DNA of 64,000 nucleotides, taken from NCBI RefSeq assembly GCF_036898095.1, contig NC_090757.1, forward strand, positions 65,197,964 to 65,261,963. Reading direction: 5' to 3'. The DNA comes from Palaemon carinicauda. Taxonomy: Eukaryota > Arthropoda > Malacostraca > Decapoda > Palaemonidae. The position numbers and the translations under genes are program-made. Positions 10,231 to 21,880 of the stretch are shown here, one piece after another; the first letter of the stretch is position 1, and each line of letters starts with the position of its first letter. The notes under the pieces are model-generated. The model worked only from the letters and a program-made list of their open reading frames with translations, was not told the origin of the DNA and searched no databases.

Positions 10231-11130
10231 AGGGGAAAAACTCAAGCCTGGACAGGAAAAACTTCCCTCGGAAGGAAAGTTACCCGCCCAAGGAGGCAAG
10301 CCTCCTGATAGTTCTAAAATGAACTGGAGAGCTGTCCGTCATCACGGGAGTACTTCCAGTAGAAGGAGACACGCCCCTGACGAAAATACAAGGGGGGAGG
10401 CAGCAACAGCCGAATCCCCAGACCTCAACAAGACAGCTCACACCGTTGCCATATTACAGAAACGAACTAGATCGGTAACTGTAAAAAAAATAAAACAAAA
10501 AACATTAGTACACATTCATTCCCCCGGGAAGGCTCCGAAGAGGAATCCCGAGGGAAAGGAAACAAGAATTACACAACAGGCACGTGCCCTTACAACCACT
10601 TACACTCACGGAAGGAGAGCTGTAACCAAAATAGAATTATAACAATTATAATTATGTAACTATGTAATTATGTAACTTAAAAATGAATGAACACTAAAGA
10701 AAGAACGAAAACCCCGAAAGGAATCGTTCTACAAGCTGAAAAAAAAAAAAAAATACAATTAGATTCATAAACTAATTGAGACAAACGTACGGCGTAGCAA
10801 CCCCCCCACACGGAAAGGAAGCTACAAGGGCGTAGTAACACATAGTAAAAGGGTGAACGACCTCAAGAGAGAGAGAGAGAGAAAGACATAAGTCAAACTC
10901 GATCGCCACCCATAAAATTACGCCGTGGTGGCCTAACTGCCGAGGACTCCACATAGATATCGTACACTACACACGCAACTCTGAAAAGAAAACTTACTGA
11001 TTTCTATACTCAAATATATATACAAACATGAAAATATGTTTACATATATATTGAGTAAATGAAAAATAAGCGATTAAGTATAGACAAAACAAACAATGGC
11101 TGCCAAGAGAGGACCAAGATAGAGACGTCT
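10231..11130. other. DIRS a leader region, no gene supported
   Basis: This is the segment between the ORF1 start and the right terminal module. It holds a (GA)n tract near 10867-10884, an A run at 10739-10752 and TAATTATGTAAC repeats near 10650. A plus-strand open frame of 167 codons (10139-10642) exists, but it is antisense to the element, low-complexity (Lys/Pro/Arg-rich) and frame-broken in DIRS b, so I do not call it a gene. Confidence 0.5.
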
Positions 11131-11346
11131 GTCACAGTCCGAGCCAAAAGTGAAAGTGAGCATTCATCTGTGTGTGAGGGGGGGGAGGGGTAGCTAGCTA
11201 CCACTCCCCTAACCCCCCCCCCCCCCCCCCGCTAACTAGCGCGGGAATAATACACCCTCGTTAAATTCTAATGGCTCGCCATTTCAGCTGCGCTAAAAGG
11301 TAAACCCATTGTAAATAGCGTGGTTTGTATTTCGGTTACGGAACAA

Positions 11347-11959
11347 CTACAGTTTTGACCAAGTATCATAGTCCACCGAAGAAATGAAACATTTAATACC
11401 AACAAATGAATGTTATACAAACTGATGAACTGGATCTTCAATCAACATCCTAAGAAAACCAAGGACTGACATTCAAAGTTTACAAAACATTGAAGAAACA
11501 TATCCAGGAAACACTACATTCAACGGAAATTGGACCGAAAACATTCACCCAAACATCAAGAGAGAGAGAAGAAATCGGACAGAAAACATTCACCCAAACA
11601 TCAAGAGAGAGAGAGGAAATGACGACATCACACAACGCCATATAAACCGAAGCTAAGTACAATTTTCTTATTCATTTCAGTATTGAGCAGTGAGGTGTAG
11701 TTACCACAAGTCAATTGTCCATTATTACTGGGGTGAGTTGTTTGCTAATCTTCAATTTCCTTTCATTAAAGGAAACTGTGTTCAACTCCGAATTCTCATG
11801 TAGAATTTTTTTTTCTCTCTTTGCTAATTCCGTTTTCTTTCAGAAATTCTCAGGAAAATTCTTTGTATTCCGTTTTCTTTCAGAAGTTCTCGGGAAATAT
11901 CTTTGTATTAGTATTATTGTTTTGGGGAATTTTGTTATAATATTTATCATTTAGTGTTT
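11347..11959 (+). promoter_or_regulatory. Gypsy leader/LTR-derived promoter and 5' UTR (unit 1)
   Basis: This segment precedes gag in units 1-3. TATAAA at 11641-11646 is followed 36 bases later by TCAGT (11677-11681), the arthropod initiator consensus, which is a plausible LTR promoter. Upstream, a 46-bp stretch containing ACATTCACCCAAACATCAAG is duplicated (11540-11615). Downstream, GTGAGT at 11733 is a good 5' splice site. A 40-bp tandem duplication gives two identical TTTTCTTTCAG acceptors, with AG ending at 11843 and 11883. The left edge is cut by the DIRS a insertion, so the LTR is incomplete and I cannot mark its exact limits or a primer-binding site. Confidence 0.5.
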
Positions 11960-12694
11960 ATGCGTTTACGCAGTAGACGTCTGGATTCATATAGATATTT
12001 TGATAGGATTGCAAGGGGTCGTAGAGATAGGAAAAGAAATACCGTAAACATGACGCCCCCTGTGAGCCCAGCCCCTGGACCGAGTAACCCAACAGCAGGA
12101 CAGGGTAATCCCCTTCCTATTGTGACACTTGTAAATGCCCGATCTGCAATCCTTCCTTTTCAGGGTTGGGTTAATGGGTTCTTGCCTCACAATGTGGAGT
12201 CATGGATTTCATCCGTCGATGCCCATTTAAATGCCAAACAAATCGTAGACCCTTTTGTACAATTACAAGAAGCTAAAAGTTTTATAGACTTTTCTAAAGG
12301 AGATGCGAGTGCGTATTTAAGGGGTGTTTCCTTTCAAGAAGCAGTTACCTGGGATGATTTCAAAGTTAGGCTACGTGCAGTCTATGGGGGTGAAGAAGCC
12401 TTAGATGTAGTTTTAACATTAAGAAATACACTTAATCAAGCCACTATGACTCGGCTTAATGTTATTGAGAGAGCAGCTCTCATAGCTGATAGGCTTAATA
12501 AATATCAAGATATTTTAGGTAATTCCACTTGGGTTACTAGAGATAACATCTCCGTGAAAGATTTTTTACGATTAATGTATTTAACTTGCATGACACTTAT
12601 GTTGCCTAAAGCTTTAGTGCGGTGTTTTGATAAAAAGTTAACGCCAGCAAGTACGGAATTGGATGTATATAAACAGATAAAGAAACATGTCTAA
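11960..12694 (+). CDS. gag: Gypsy gag, capsid part (unit 1)
   Basis: 244 codons from the ATG at 11960 (an upstream in-frame GTG at 11954 is unlikely to be used). The amino-terminal 30 residues are Arg-rich, followed by a Pro-rich linker (PPVSPAPGPSNP). A helical capsid-like domain follows, with WISSVDAHLNAKQIVDP, YLRGVSFQEAVTWDDFK and LNKYQDILGN. I assign it to gag from its position before a CX2CX4HX4C knuckle and from the same-strand Gypsy pol at 43.4-46.9 kb. The frame closes with TAA at 12692-12694, inside the start of the nucleocapsid frame (ATGTCTAA overlap). It would form the particle shell; it is separated from pol by at least 30 kb. Confidence 0.75.
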   Translation: MRLRSRRLDSYRYFDRIARGRRDRKRNTVNMTPPVSPAPGPSNPTAGQGNPLPIVTLVNARSAILPFQGWVNGFLPHNVESWISSVDAHLNAKQIVDPFVQLQEAKSFIDFSKGDASAYLRGVSFQEAVTWDDFKVRLRAVYGGEEALDVVLTLRNTLNQATMTRLNVIERAALIADRLNKYQDILGNSTWVTRDNISVKDFLRLMYLTCMTLMLPKALVRCFDKKLTPASTELDVYKQIKKHV

Positions 12695-13007
12695 GTGTCC
12701 TGATCTTGATCCTGTGTTAACTCAAGTTCTTGCAAAAAATTATACAAAGCCACAACAAGTAAATGTAGTTAATAATAATCAAGTTGCGGGAATGACGTGT
12801 TATAATTGCAAACGTCAAGGTCACTTGATTGCGGACTGTAGAACGAAATTCTGTTCGATACATAATAGTTCGACTCATTCATATAGTCAGTGCTACTCGT
12901 GTAAGACACAACAGAATCCTAAAAATACACAGTCAATTCCACAGTCAGTTCCATATGGAAATAAAAAGAAAAATGACAAATTCGAAGATAATTTGTATTT
13001 TTCCTAA
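12687..13007 (+). CDS. Gypsy nucleocapsid frame with zinc knuckle, ending in DIRS sequence (unit 1)
   Basis: 106 codons beginning with an ATG that overlaps the gag stop by 8 bases in another frame. It contains a retroviral-type zinc knuckle CYNCKRQGHLIADC (CX2CX4HX4C, residues 38-51) and then a Gln/Ser/Pro-rich tail. The last eleven residues and the stop come from the DIRS module inserted at 12973, so the native carboxy end is lost. The rest of this gag tail resumes at 43008. In a working element this domain binds genomic RNA. The overlap could be a frameshift or reinitiation site, or simply an old 1-base lesion. Confidence 0.7.
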   Translation: MSKCPDLDPVLTQVLAKNYTKPQQVNVVNNNQVAGMTCYNCKRQGHLIADCRTKFCSIHNSSTHSYSQCYSCKTQQNPKNTQSIPQSVPYGNKKKNDKFEDNLYFS

Positions 13008-13324
13008 CCATACAAACCTTAGCTATATACATTGGGTTTACCTTTTAGCGTAGCTGAAATGGCGAGCCATTAGAATTTAACGAGGGTGTATTACCCCCGC
13101 GCTAGTTAGCGGGGAGGGGGGGGGGTAGGGGAGTGGTAGCTAGCTACCCCTCCCCCCCTCACACACCGGTGAATGCTTCACTTTCACTTAGAGGTAGGAC
13201 TTGTCTTGGGGGACAGGGCTGGCGGGAATATATATGTAAATAGCTAAGGTTTGTATGGTTAGGAAAAATACAAATTATCTTCGAATTTGTCATTTGCTCC
13301 GTAACCGAAATACAAACCACGCTA
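12973..13324. repeat. Solo DIRS terminal module (unit 1)
   Basis: Same module as at 2223, beginning TGACAAATTCGAAG and ending CACGCTA. It differs in the G-run (GGGGAGGGGGGGGG) and in a T-to-C change (CATTTGCTCCG) shared with unit 2 but not with units 0 or 3. Confidence 0.85.
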
Positions 13325-14026
13325 CCGTATATACTCGTGTAATGTTCGACCCCCCTATTTTGCCTTCAAAATCATGAATTCATCATATACCTCATGTAAT
13401 GTTTGAGTCTTGATTTTGGCAGTAGGCTAGAGGTTATGCCTCAATGGTCTTTTATCTCCAGCATACCATAATTACCAACAAAGTAAGGGTTATGCCTAAG
13501 TGCGACAAACAAATGTATAAAACAAATCGGAACAACACCTAAATACTAACATCTGTTTACAATAACAATTGAGTATTCAGCGTACATTTTCTAGCGAACA
13601 CTTTAGTTGCAAACAGCCGATTATCATCACCGCCTAATAGCTTTCAAAAACAAGCAAACACTACAAGTAGCAAACAAAATTAGTTCATCGTTTTGAGTAA
13701 CAAATTACCATTACCGGTAATTGCAGGTAATTACGGTGATTATAATTACCCGTTATGCAAATAATTTTTTTTCCTCACAATAAATATGAATAAGAATTTA
13801 CTCATAACCCATCAAGATCTCTACCAATTAATATAAAGAATTTACTGCAAAATTCAAGCTTCAAGTTATTGCAGCCGCTGTCCGCTGAGACAAATAACGT
13901 TCAAGCCGTAAAAATGTATTGAGTTACCGAAACTAGCGTTTGAACTTGGAGAAAAAAAAAATGTGGATTCAATTAAGAAAAATTTTTGCGGTTTATTATT
14001 AATATCAATTAATATACCATACCAAG
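13325..14026. mobile_element. TA-inserted DNA transposon, left part only (unit 1)
   Basis: Left 702 bases of the element, ending at the same ACCAAG breakpoint as in unit 0. The identical truncation point in units 0-2 shows that the break happened once, before amplification. Confidence 0.8.
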
Positions 14027-14875
14027 AAATCAACAGTAATGAATATGACAAATTCGAAGATAATTTGTATTTTTCCTAACCATACAAACCTTAGCTATTT
14101 ACAATGGGTTTACCTTTTAGCGCAGCTGAAATGGCAAGCCATTAGAATTTAACGAGGGTGTATTACCCCCACGCTAGTTAGCGGGGGGGGGGGGGAGTGG
14201 TAGCTAGCTACTCCCCCCCCTCACACACAGATGAATGCTCACTTTCACTTAGAGGTAGGACTTGTCTTGGGGGACAGGGCTGGCGGGCAAATATGTGTAA
14301 ATAGCCAAGGTTTGTATGGTTAGGAAAAATACAAATTATCTTCGAATTTGTCATTTGTTCCGTAACCGAAATACAAACCACGCTATTTACATTAGATGAC
14401 TTACCCATTAGGTAGGGTGCAAAGTCCCCAGCCATACTGGCTTTGGCTTTTACCCGGGGACTCAGAATCCGAGTGAGTCGCACTCGAGAAAAGGAGTCCC
14501 TGCACCTCACAAGCTCCTTGCTCCGCAAGGAACCGTGTGGCCTACATAAGCTTGTATGTGAAGGAAAAAAGTATGACCCGTCCTAGGCAGTTGACCTACA
14601 GTTCCAGAAGGAACTATGGGTTAGGTCGTTCCCAATACCACCTCGTCAGGGTATGGGGGACGCAACAGTATTGACTCAATACTCGGAACACAAGGAAGCA
14701 TGGTTTACCTGCAGAGGTTCGAGGTCAGCTATGTAGAGACCAGGATGCTGCCTCCCCGTAGAGGGGATGATGAAGGAAGAAATAAGGGCCAGACATACTT
14801 CTTTCATTCATGCAGACTAAAACCTGATAACAATGCCCTCAACCTTCTGCTACCTGTCCAAAAAGGAGCCCGAGG

Positions 14876-15831
14876 TTAGACCAGCTGTTGTATAGCCACC
14901 ACAGAGTGATAGAAAACGTATCGAGACTCCTGTGGGTCACGCCCTGCAGGAAGCGGGCTGCGAAGGTCATTAGACGCTTCCAGACTCCAGATTGTAGCAC
15001 CTGCGTCACAGAGTAGTATTACTCGAAGGCGAGGGACGTTGCGATGTATCCAACATCGTGCTGTAGGGCAACGTGACGGGGGAGGGTCTGGAAACAGGTC
15101 GAGATGAATGTCCATGAGTCCGGGCTGAAGAGGTATACTGGTGACTCTCACCCGTGTCCTCCTTGTGCTCCCAAATCGGCTGCAACTGAGGACAAACTGC
15201 AGCTGTTCCCAAAGCTAACCTCTCGATTCCTTTACTGGCAAGAAAGAGAAGGTTTTGGGATATCAGATACAGAATGGACTCGAAATCTTGAAGGAAATGG
15301 ACCGAAGGGCCGGAACCCCAAGATTCTGAGTCTAGCCAACAACTCAGGAGCGAACCTGAATGTTGCCTTCCCCTCTTCCTTAGAAAGGGGGAGTCGTACG
15401 AGAACAAGAAGATTGCTTACACACTGGCCGTGGCCAGAGTGGGCAGGAGACCCAAGGCGGAATACAATCCGAGGCCTGTCGTAAAGGGTCTTGAGAAGAT
15501 CTCTTAAAGGACTAAAAGTCTGAGCCATGCTCCAAGTTGGTGGTCTTCCTCCGACTAGGGCAGGGAAGATCGTAGCTTCGCATGAGCGAGGATAGATCCA
15601 GCGGGCAGGAAAAAGTTATTCCTTTAAGCCTGAAGGTCAGGGAAAGGCTGAGCGACAGGCTTCATTGCCGAGAGCGGAAAGGAGTTTCCTCCCGCCGAAA
15701 GGCAATAAGACCGTTATTGCTGGAGAAGAGGCCTCAAGGGAAGAGGTATATCTCCCACGGCACCAACCACCTTCGACTCTTCACTTTGCCTGGAAGACCC
15801 CTGCGGATGACTATCGCAGATGACGCGACCT
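14876..15831 (-). pseudogene. Tyrosine recombinase remnant of DIRS a (unit 1)
   Basis: Copy of the broken recombinase at 4128-5083 with the same frame breaks and the same legible motifs (DPPPSR and the carboxy tail). I saw no change that restores or further disrupts it. Confidence 0.78.
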
Positions 15832-17737
15832 CCGTACCGCGACTGTAGCGGGTTGTCTCTTCTTGAGGAGGAGGCGTAGTGTCTCCAGGCATGAAGCCGA
15901 AGCGACGCCCCGGTTCGGGAGAGATGTCGCAGTGTGGTTGGTTGAGTAGTCTGCGCCGTGGGAGAAGCCTTCCCAGGAGTTCCGTCAGGGGAAGCAGAGG
16001 GTCCAGAAACCGTTTTGCGCATAGTCCCAGTGGAACTCTCCCATTAAAAGGTTGACAGACAACCTGGTCTTGTTGAGACCCATTGTCCTCAGACAAAAAG
16101 GAGGGAAGACGCAGGCGTCGAAGTTGTCCCACCACCACCGGAATGCATCTTGCCAGAGTCTCGGGGTCTGAGACTGGGGGGAAGAACAGCGGAAGCTTGA
16201 GGTTCCAAGCTGTCGCGATCAGGTCCCCCAGACCAGGACTTGCTGGTTACCCAAGGTCAAAGACCCCCAGGTACACTCTCTCTACGAGGCTCTGCTCGGA
16301 TAGTCGGAGAGAACATTCCCCTGCCTGGAATGAGAGAGCCGATGGTGGTATTGAGAGAATCTCAATCATCCTGGTATCTCTACTGCAAGATGTGAAGGTG
16401 TGAAAATGCGTCCCCTGCTGGTTAGAATACGCCAGAATCATGAAGTCGACGCGTACGGGGCGACTCGGCAGGAGCTGTAGGATCTGTAGAGGGGCCAGAC
16501 TAAGGCCCCTAAGCCTGCCTGAATGATGGAGAGGTATCCTTCAGGTGTTGACCATAGGCCTGGACCGGAACATGCCCCCCCCCCTTTCCTTTGACGAGTC
16601 CGAGAACAGCATCAAGAATGTGGGGAAAGGACGAGAATATCCACTACCATCAAGAGGCTCCATAGGTCAACACCCATTGCAGGTCTAATAGTTCCGCTGG
16701 TCCCATAAGGGCCAGGAAGTCCGGTTAAACGTTGCCTGAAGCCACCGGAACTTGGACCGCCCCACATGGAACTTATCCTGAGGCGACCGTTCGGACTATA
16801 GACGGGTCAATGAGGAAAGGAGAACTAGGAAACGTTCCAAGGTAGGGCTGAAAGCTCTGCTTGACTGAGAACAGGTACTGCGACTCTCCTCAGTCTTGCC
16901 ACAGTCAACTGAAAGGAAGGCTCGGAGGATGTGGTAACAGAATCTGGTGTCCCCAGGTGGTCACCCATCAAAGTACCGACCAGAACCGACGTTGCTTAAC
17001 CTCGCTGGATGGACGAGAAGCGGGGTTTCCAACTTGGTAAGGCCGTTGACTCAATATCATGGCCAGATACTCCAGATGTTGAGGCAGAAGAAGAGAAGGC
17101 TCCAAGCAAAATACCATGAACCCACACTCATGGTAAGCATCCGGAAGCTTGTCCCAGCACTGAAGAAGGTCGAACCCGAGCCTACCGGAGTTGACCAGCC
17201 CTCCAAACAGCAGAGGAGGCGGAAGCCTGCACCTGAGCGGCCATGAGGAAGGCAGGGAGAGTTCTCTGGGGAAAAAAACCTGCTACGCCACGGCGGGATA
17301 GCCACACTGCATCATAAGCAGGAATACTTGCAGTCTAGGCTTAATTCGACGAGCTCCCTGGAAGATGGATGGAATGAAAACTGAAAGTACCCATCCTTCC
17401 GATCCAGGGCCTAAGGAGTCCTGTCGCCTCGTTACCAGTCTGATCGATTCTGCTGTTCTACGCTGGACGAAGTTTGTCCGACAAACTTCATCAGGGCTGA
17501 GAGGTCGACTACGGAACTCCCCTCTCAGATCCTTCCTTACAAGAAAGGTTCGACTGAAGAGGCCGGGGGTGAAGCCGTCGATGATCCTATGGAAGACCTT
17601 CGCCTAAGGTATGGATCATTCTACCCAACCGGGCAACTCTTGCTGACGCTATGGCATAGAGGTTCAGAGACACTGAATTCGCTGACAGAGACGGCAGGCG
17701 CGATATCCTTGGCTGATCACAGAGATTGTGCGGGAAT
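15832..17737 (-). pseudogene. RT/RNase H remnant of DIRS a (unit 1)
   Basis: Copy of 5084-6990, carrying the same RNase H-like AYSNQQGTHF remnant and the same unreadable active-site box. One base is lost from the poly-C run near 16570. Confidence 0.73.
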
Positions 17738-18786
17738 GGGCATCGGGAAGCTGTCATTCGGATGAGTAACCTTAAGCATCCTCCCAGCGAAAAACCTGCA
17801 ATCCTAGAGTTCGTGAACTCTGCCGCTCCTTTTAGGACTATGCCCCCCCGGTGGAGCCTCCCGTGCCATCTGTTCCTGACAGGAGGAAACTGCAATTGGA
17901 CACCTTGTCCCAGTTGTCGTAGCCGATAACTTAGGCCGACGTGGTTGAAAAAAAAGGGCGCTGGAGCCCTGCAGAGTCTGGAAGAAAGCGCCATGGAGGA
18001 GTGAAAACGGAAGTCGATTTCTTCCGCACAGCCGCTGTCTAAGTCTTTGTCCTTGGGCACAAACAAACTCTTCTCAAGGATGGAAGGGTGTCTGAGGTCG
18101 TCGACCTCTACAGATGAGACACCCAAAGGAAGCCCTCAGTCAGCGCGTCCAGATGGTACAACATCGAGCTTGTCCACAAGTTAGATACTTAACGACGAAA
18201 GGACAAGGTGCTTGAGCTCGAGAGGAGGAAAGTACCCATGATCTTCCTGTAGCTTCCTTGAACCAAACCTCGGGCCATAACCGAGGAGGGAAAGGACCTG
18301 GTAAGCACCCAGAGGAAGGGGTAAGCAGTCACCCCTTGTCCGATGGAGAAATCTCGAACGGAAAGCCCAAAATCCTTCCAGGGAATGACGGGGAAGGGCT
18401 AACCCAGGTTCTGGAAAGAGGAGTGTTGCTCAGATCTCCCTGAAGTTTCTCCTATTCTTGCAAGTGCAATGCTCTGCGTTTACGGGGTGAGGCCGTGTTC
18501 TGGAAATACGCTCCAGAAGAACTCGCCAGTCTGGCCATGCTGCGAAAACCCCAATGGGAATCATGGTCGCAATCGCCCTGGAGCTCGCGCGATGGTAATT
18601 CAAAGATTTGCGCGTGGGCGAACGTGGAAGCGCCCATGCGCGGTAACGCAGGAACGCAAACGAAGGTGAGCGAAGGAGCGCAGAAGGAGGGCGAGCGTGG
18701 TAGGAAGGGCGAGAGCTGGTGGTCGGCGAGCGATAACCCATAGACAAGCAATGGATACTGCAAGAATTAAGCCGACGTTTGTGCGA

Positions 18787-18952
18787 AGAAACACTGTAGG
18801 TTCGAGCGACGGAACACCGTCGGTTCGCACGACGGCATGCGACGGAACACCGTCGGTTCTCGCGACGGAACACCGTCGGTTCTCGCGACGGAACACCGTC
18901 GGTTCGCGCGACGGAACACCGTCCGTCCGCGCGATGGAAAACCGTTGGTTCG
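18787..18952. repeat. 23-bp minisatellite (unit 1)
   Basis: Same short GACGGAACACCGTCGGTTC array as in unit 0, with the same order of variants. Confidence 0.85.
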
Positions 18953-19021
18953 CGCGCGGGCGAACATTGGAGAGCATGGGCGCGGACGCGCATGAGCGTA
19001 GACATGCAGGCACATGGGCGT

Positions 19022-19212
19022 GTGGGCGCGCAGGCGAATGATCGCGCGGGCGCACAGGCAAGCGGTCGCGCAGGCGAGCGGTCGCGCAGGCGAGAGGTCG
19101 CGCAGGCGAACGGTCGCGCAGGCGAACGGTCGCTCAGTCGAACGGTCGCGCAGGCAAACGGTCGCGCGGGCTCGCAGGCGAACAGTCGCGCATGCGAACG
19201 GTCGCGCGACCG
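19022..19212. repeat. 16-bp minisatellite (unit 1)
   Basis: GGTCGCGCAGGCGAAC array collinear with the one at 8275, same order of variant repeats. Confidence 0.82.
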
Positions 19213-19430
19213 GCGCGCAGGCGAGCAGTCGAGCGGTCGCGAGGGTGGGCAGGTGAATGAGCGCGAGTCCGAGGCGGAGAACGCAAGCGTTAGCGCGATG
19301 GCGAGGAAACGCGCTGCCGCGTGGGCGAGGAAGACCGCTGGCGATATGGATCAACAGGCGATCGGTGGTGAGCTGGTGAGCGCTAACGCGCAGGTTGGCG
19401 ATGGGGCGTTGTGGCATGCCGACGCGATGG

Positions 19431-20009
19431 CGAGCAGCATGCGCAGGTGAGCGATCGCACGATGGCGAGCAGCATGCGCAGGTGAGCGATCGCGCGATGG
19501 CGAGCAGCATGCGCAGGTGAGCGATTGCGCGATGGCGAGCAGCATGCGAAGGTGAGCGATCGCGAGCAGCATGCGCAGGTGGGCGGTCGCGCGATGGCGA
19601 TCAGCATGCGCAGGTGGGCGGTCTCGCGATGGCGATCAGCATGCGCAGGTGGGCGGTCGCGCGATGGCGATCAGCATGCGCAGGTGGGCGGTCGCGCGAT
19701 GGCGAGCAGCATGCGCAGGTGGGCGGTCGCGCGATGGCGATCAGCATGCGCAGGTGGGCGGTCGCGCGATGGCGAGCAGCATCCGCAGGTGGGTGGTCGC
19801 GCGATGGCGAGCAGCATCCTTAGGTGGGCAGTCGCGCAATGGCGAGCAGCATCCGCAGGTGGGCGGTCGCGCGATGGCGAGCAGCATCCGCAGGTGGGCG
19901 ATCGCGCGATGGCGAGCAGCATCCGCAGGTAGGCGATGGCGCGATGGCGCGATGGCGAGCAGCATCCGCAGGTAGGCTATCGCGCGATGGCGAGTAGCAT
20001 GCGCAGGTG
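19431..20009. repeat. 35-bp minisatellite (unit 1)
   Basis: Same length and same order of variant repeats as 8684-9262, including the single CATCCTTAGG repeat. That argues for very recent copying with no slippage since. Confidence 0.9.
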
Positions 20010-20976
20010 AGCTAGTAGCTGGCGAACCAAGTTCCTTCAGAAGTGTTGGAGAACGTTGGCGTGCCGGCTGTAACACACGCGGGCGATCCGGAGATCGCCG
20101 AGAGACAGGTGATCGCTGCCGAGCTGATGATCGCTGACGAGCAGAAGGCAACGCGTGGAAGCCTGCGCATAGAAGAAGAGTCCTTGACCCCGACCTGAAC
20201 CGAAGTTCTAGATCGCGAGGCTGAATGTGGGTGCACAGGGCGCGTAACAGGAACCAACAGGAACAGCAGGGATGATCATCATGAGAGCGCTGACGAACAG
20301 GAGAGCGCTGATGAGCAGGAGAGCGCCTGTGCGCTAACACTGAGCAGGAGCAGGAGAGAACACAGCAGAAGGGCGCGCAGGGGAACCCTGACACGCAAGG
20401 GAACCCTGACACGCAAGGGAACCCTGACACGCAAGGGAAGAACCCCCGTGGGAGGCAACCCTTTGCCCCGAAGGGATCGTTGTCCGTCGGGAGACTGATG
20501 TCCGTCGGAAGACCGTTGTCTGTCCGTCGGGAGACTGATGTCCGTCGGAAGACCGTTGTCCGTTGGGAAGACTGTTGCCCGTCGGAAGACGAGATCAGAC
20601 TGCTGTCCATCTGCACCAAGGCGGAAGATCAAGAAAAAGGAGTTGTAGGCTGCAAACGGAGATTCAAAAAGGCGCCTCTTAGCACCCTTATAGGGAGATG
20701 AGAGGCCCTACGACGAGGCGGACGGTGGGCCTTACGGCGAGGGAGGCCAACAGCAACAGAAGAATCCTCCGAAGAGGAGTCTCTATGAGTGTACTCTCTC
20801 GCGAACGAAAGAGAAACACTTCGTAGAAGAAACTGGTCAGCCAGTGACCTAAAAGGAGCAATCCTCCGAAGAGGAGCTCCTGCAGTTGCCCAGCCCCTTG
20901 AGCGAAACTGCAGGTGTGATCGCTCAGCACCAAGAGCATAGTCGCACGAAAAAAAGGCAAGAGAAGAACCCCCCAA

Positions 20977-21880
20977 AAGGGGAAAAACTCAAGCCTGGAC
21001 AGGAAAAACTTCCCTCGGAAGGAAAGTTACCCGCCCAAGGAGGAAAGCCTCCTGATAGTTCTAAAATGAACTGGAGAGCTGTCCGTCATCACGGGAGTAC
21101 TTCCAGTAGAAGGAGACACGCCCCTGACGAAAATACAAGGGGGGAGGCAGCAACAGCCGAATCCCCAGACCTCAACAAGACAGCTCACACCGTTGCCATA
21201 TTACAGAAACGAACTAGATCGGTAACTGTAAAAAAAATAAAACAAAAAACATTAGTACACATTCATTCCCCCGGGAAGGCTCCGAAGAGGAATCCCGAGG
21301 GAAAGGAAACAAGAATTACACAACAGGCACGTGCCCTTACAACCACTTACACTCACGGAAGGAGAGCTGTAACCAAAATAGAATTATAACAATTATAATT
21401 ATGTAACTATGTAATTATGTAACTTAAAAATGAATGAACACTAAAGAAAGAACGAAAACCCCGAAAGGAATCGTTCTACAAGCTGAAAAAAAAAAAAACT
21501 ACAATTAGATTCATAAACTAATTGAGACAAACGTACGGCGTAGCAACCCCCCCACACGGAAAGGAAGCTACAAGGGCGTAGTAACACATAGTAAAAGGGT
21601 GAACGACCTCAAGAGAGAGAGAGAGAGAAAGACATAAGTCAAACTCGATCGCCACCCATAAAATTACGCCGTGGTGGCCTAACTGCCGAGGACTCCACAT
21701 AGATATCGTACACTACACACGCAACTCTGAAAAGAAAACTTACTGATTTCTATACTCAAATATATATACAAACATGAAAATATGTTTACATATATATTGA
21801 GTAAATGAAAAATAAGCGATTAAGTATAGACAAAACAAACAATGGCTGCCAAGAGAGGATCAAGATAGAGACGTCTGTCA
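20977..21880. other. DIRS a leader region, no gene supported (unit 1)
   Basis: Collinear with 10231-11130. It holds the (GA)n tract near 21613-21630 and an A run near 21486. No coding frame is supported. Confidence 0.5.

Larger units (their letters stand above)
3298..11346 (-). mobile_element. Decayed DIRS retroelement 'DIRS a' (unit 0)
   Basis: About 8.05 kb, minus-strand orientation. Read in that direction, the order is terminal module (11346 back to ~11130), leader, Arg/Ser-rich ORF1, RT/RNase H, tyrosine recombinase, 3' noncoding region and terminal module (3640-3298). The two ends are inverted relative to each other, as expected for DIRS elements, which integrate by tyrosine recombinase without target duplication. 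Homology was established by comparing conceptual products with the better-preserved DIRS c at 47137-54981. All reading frames are broken. The right end GGTTACGGAACAA abuts the Gypsy leader. Confidence 0.85.
17897..20976 (-). pseudogene. ORF1 remnant of DIRS a (unit 1)
   Basis: Copy of 7150-10230 with the same arrangement of 23, 16, 35 and 18 bp arrays inside the former Arg/Ser-rich section. Single-base differences include GATCGC to AACGCA near 19278. Confidence 0.68.

Noticed and set aside
10139..10642. Plus-strand 167-codon frame seen in three units (Lys/Pro-rich)
   Set aside because: It is antisense to the DIRS leader, low-complexity, and truncated by frameshifts in unit 2 and DIRS b. The units are recent copies, so apparent conservation means little.
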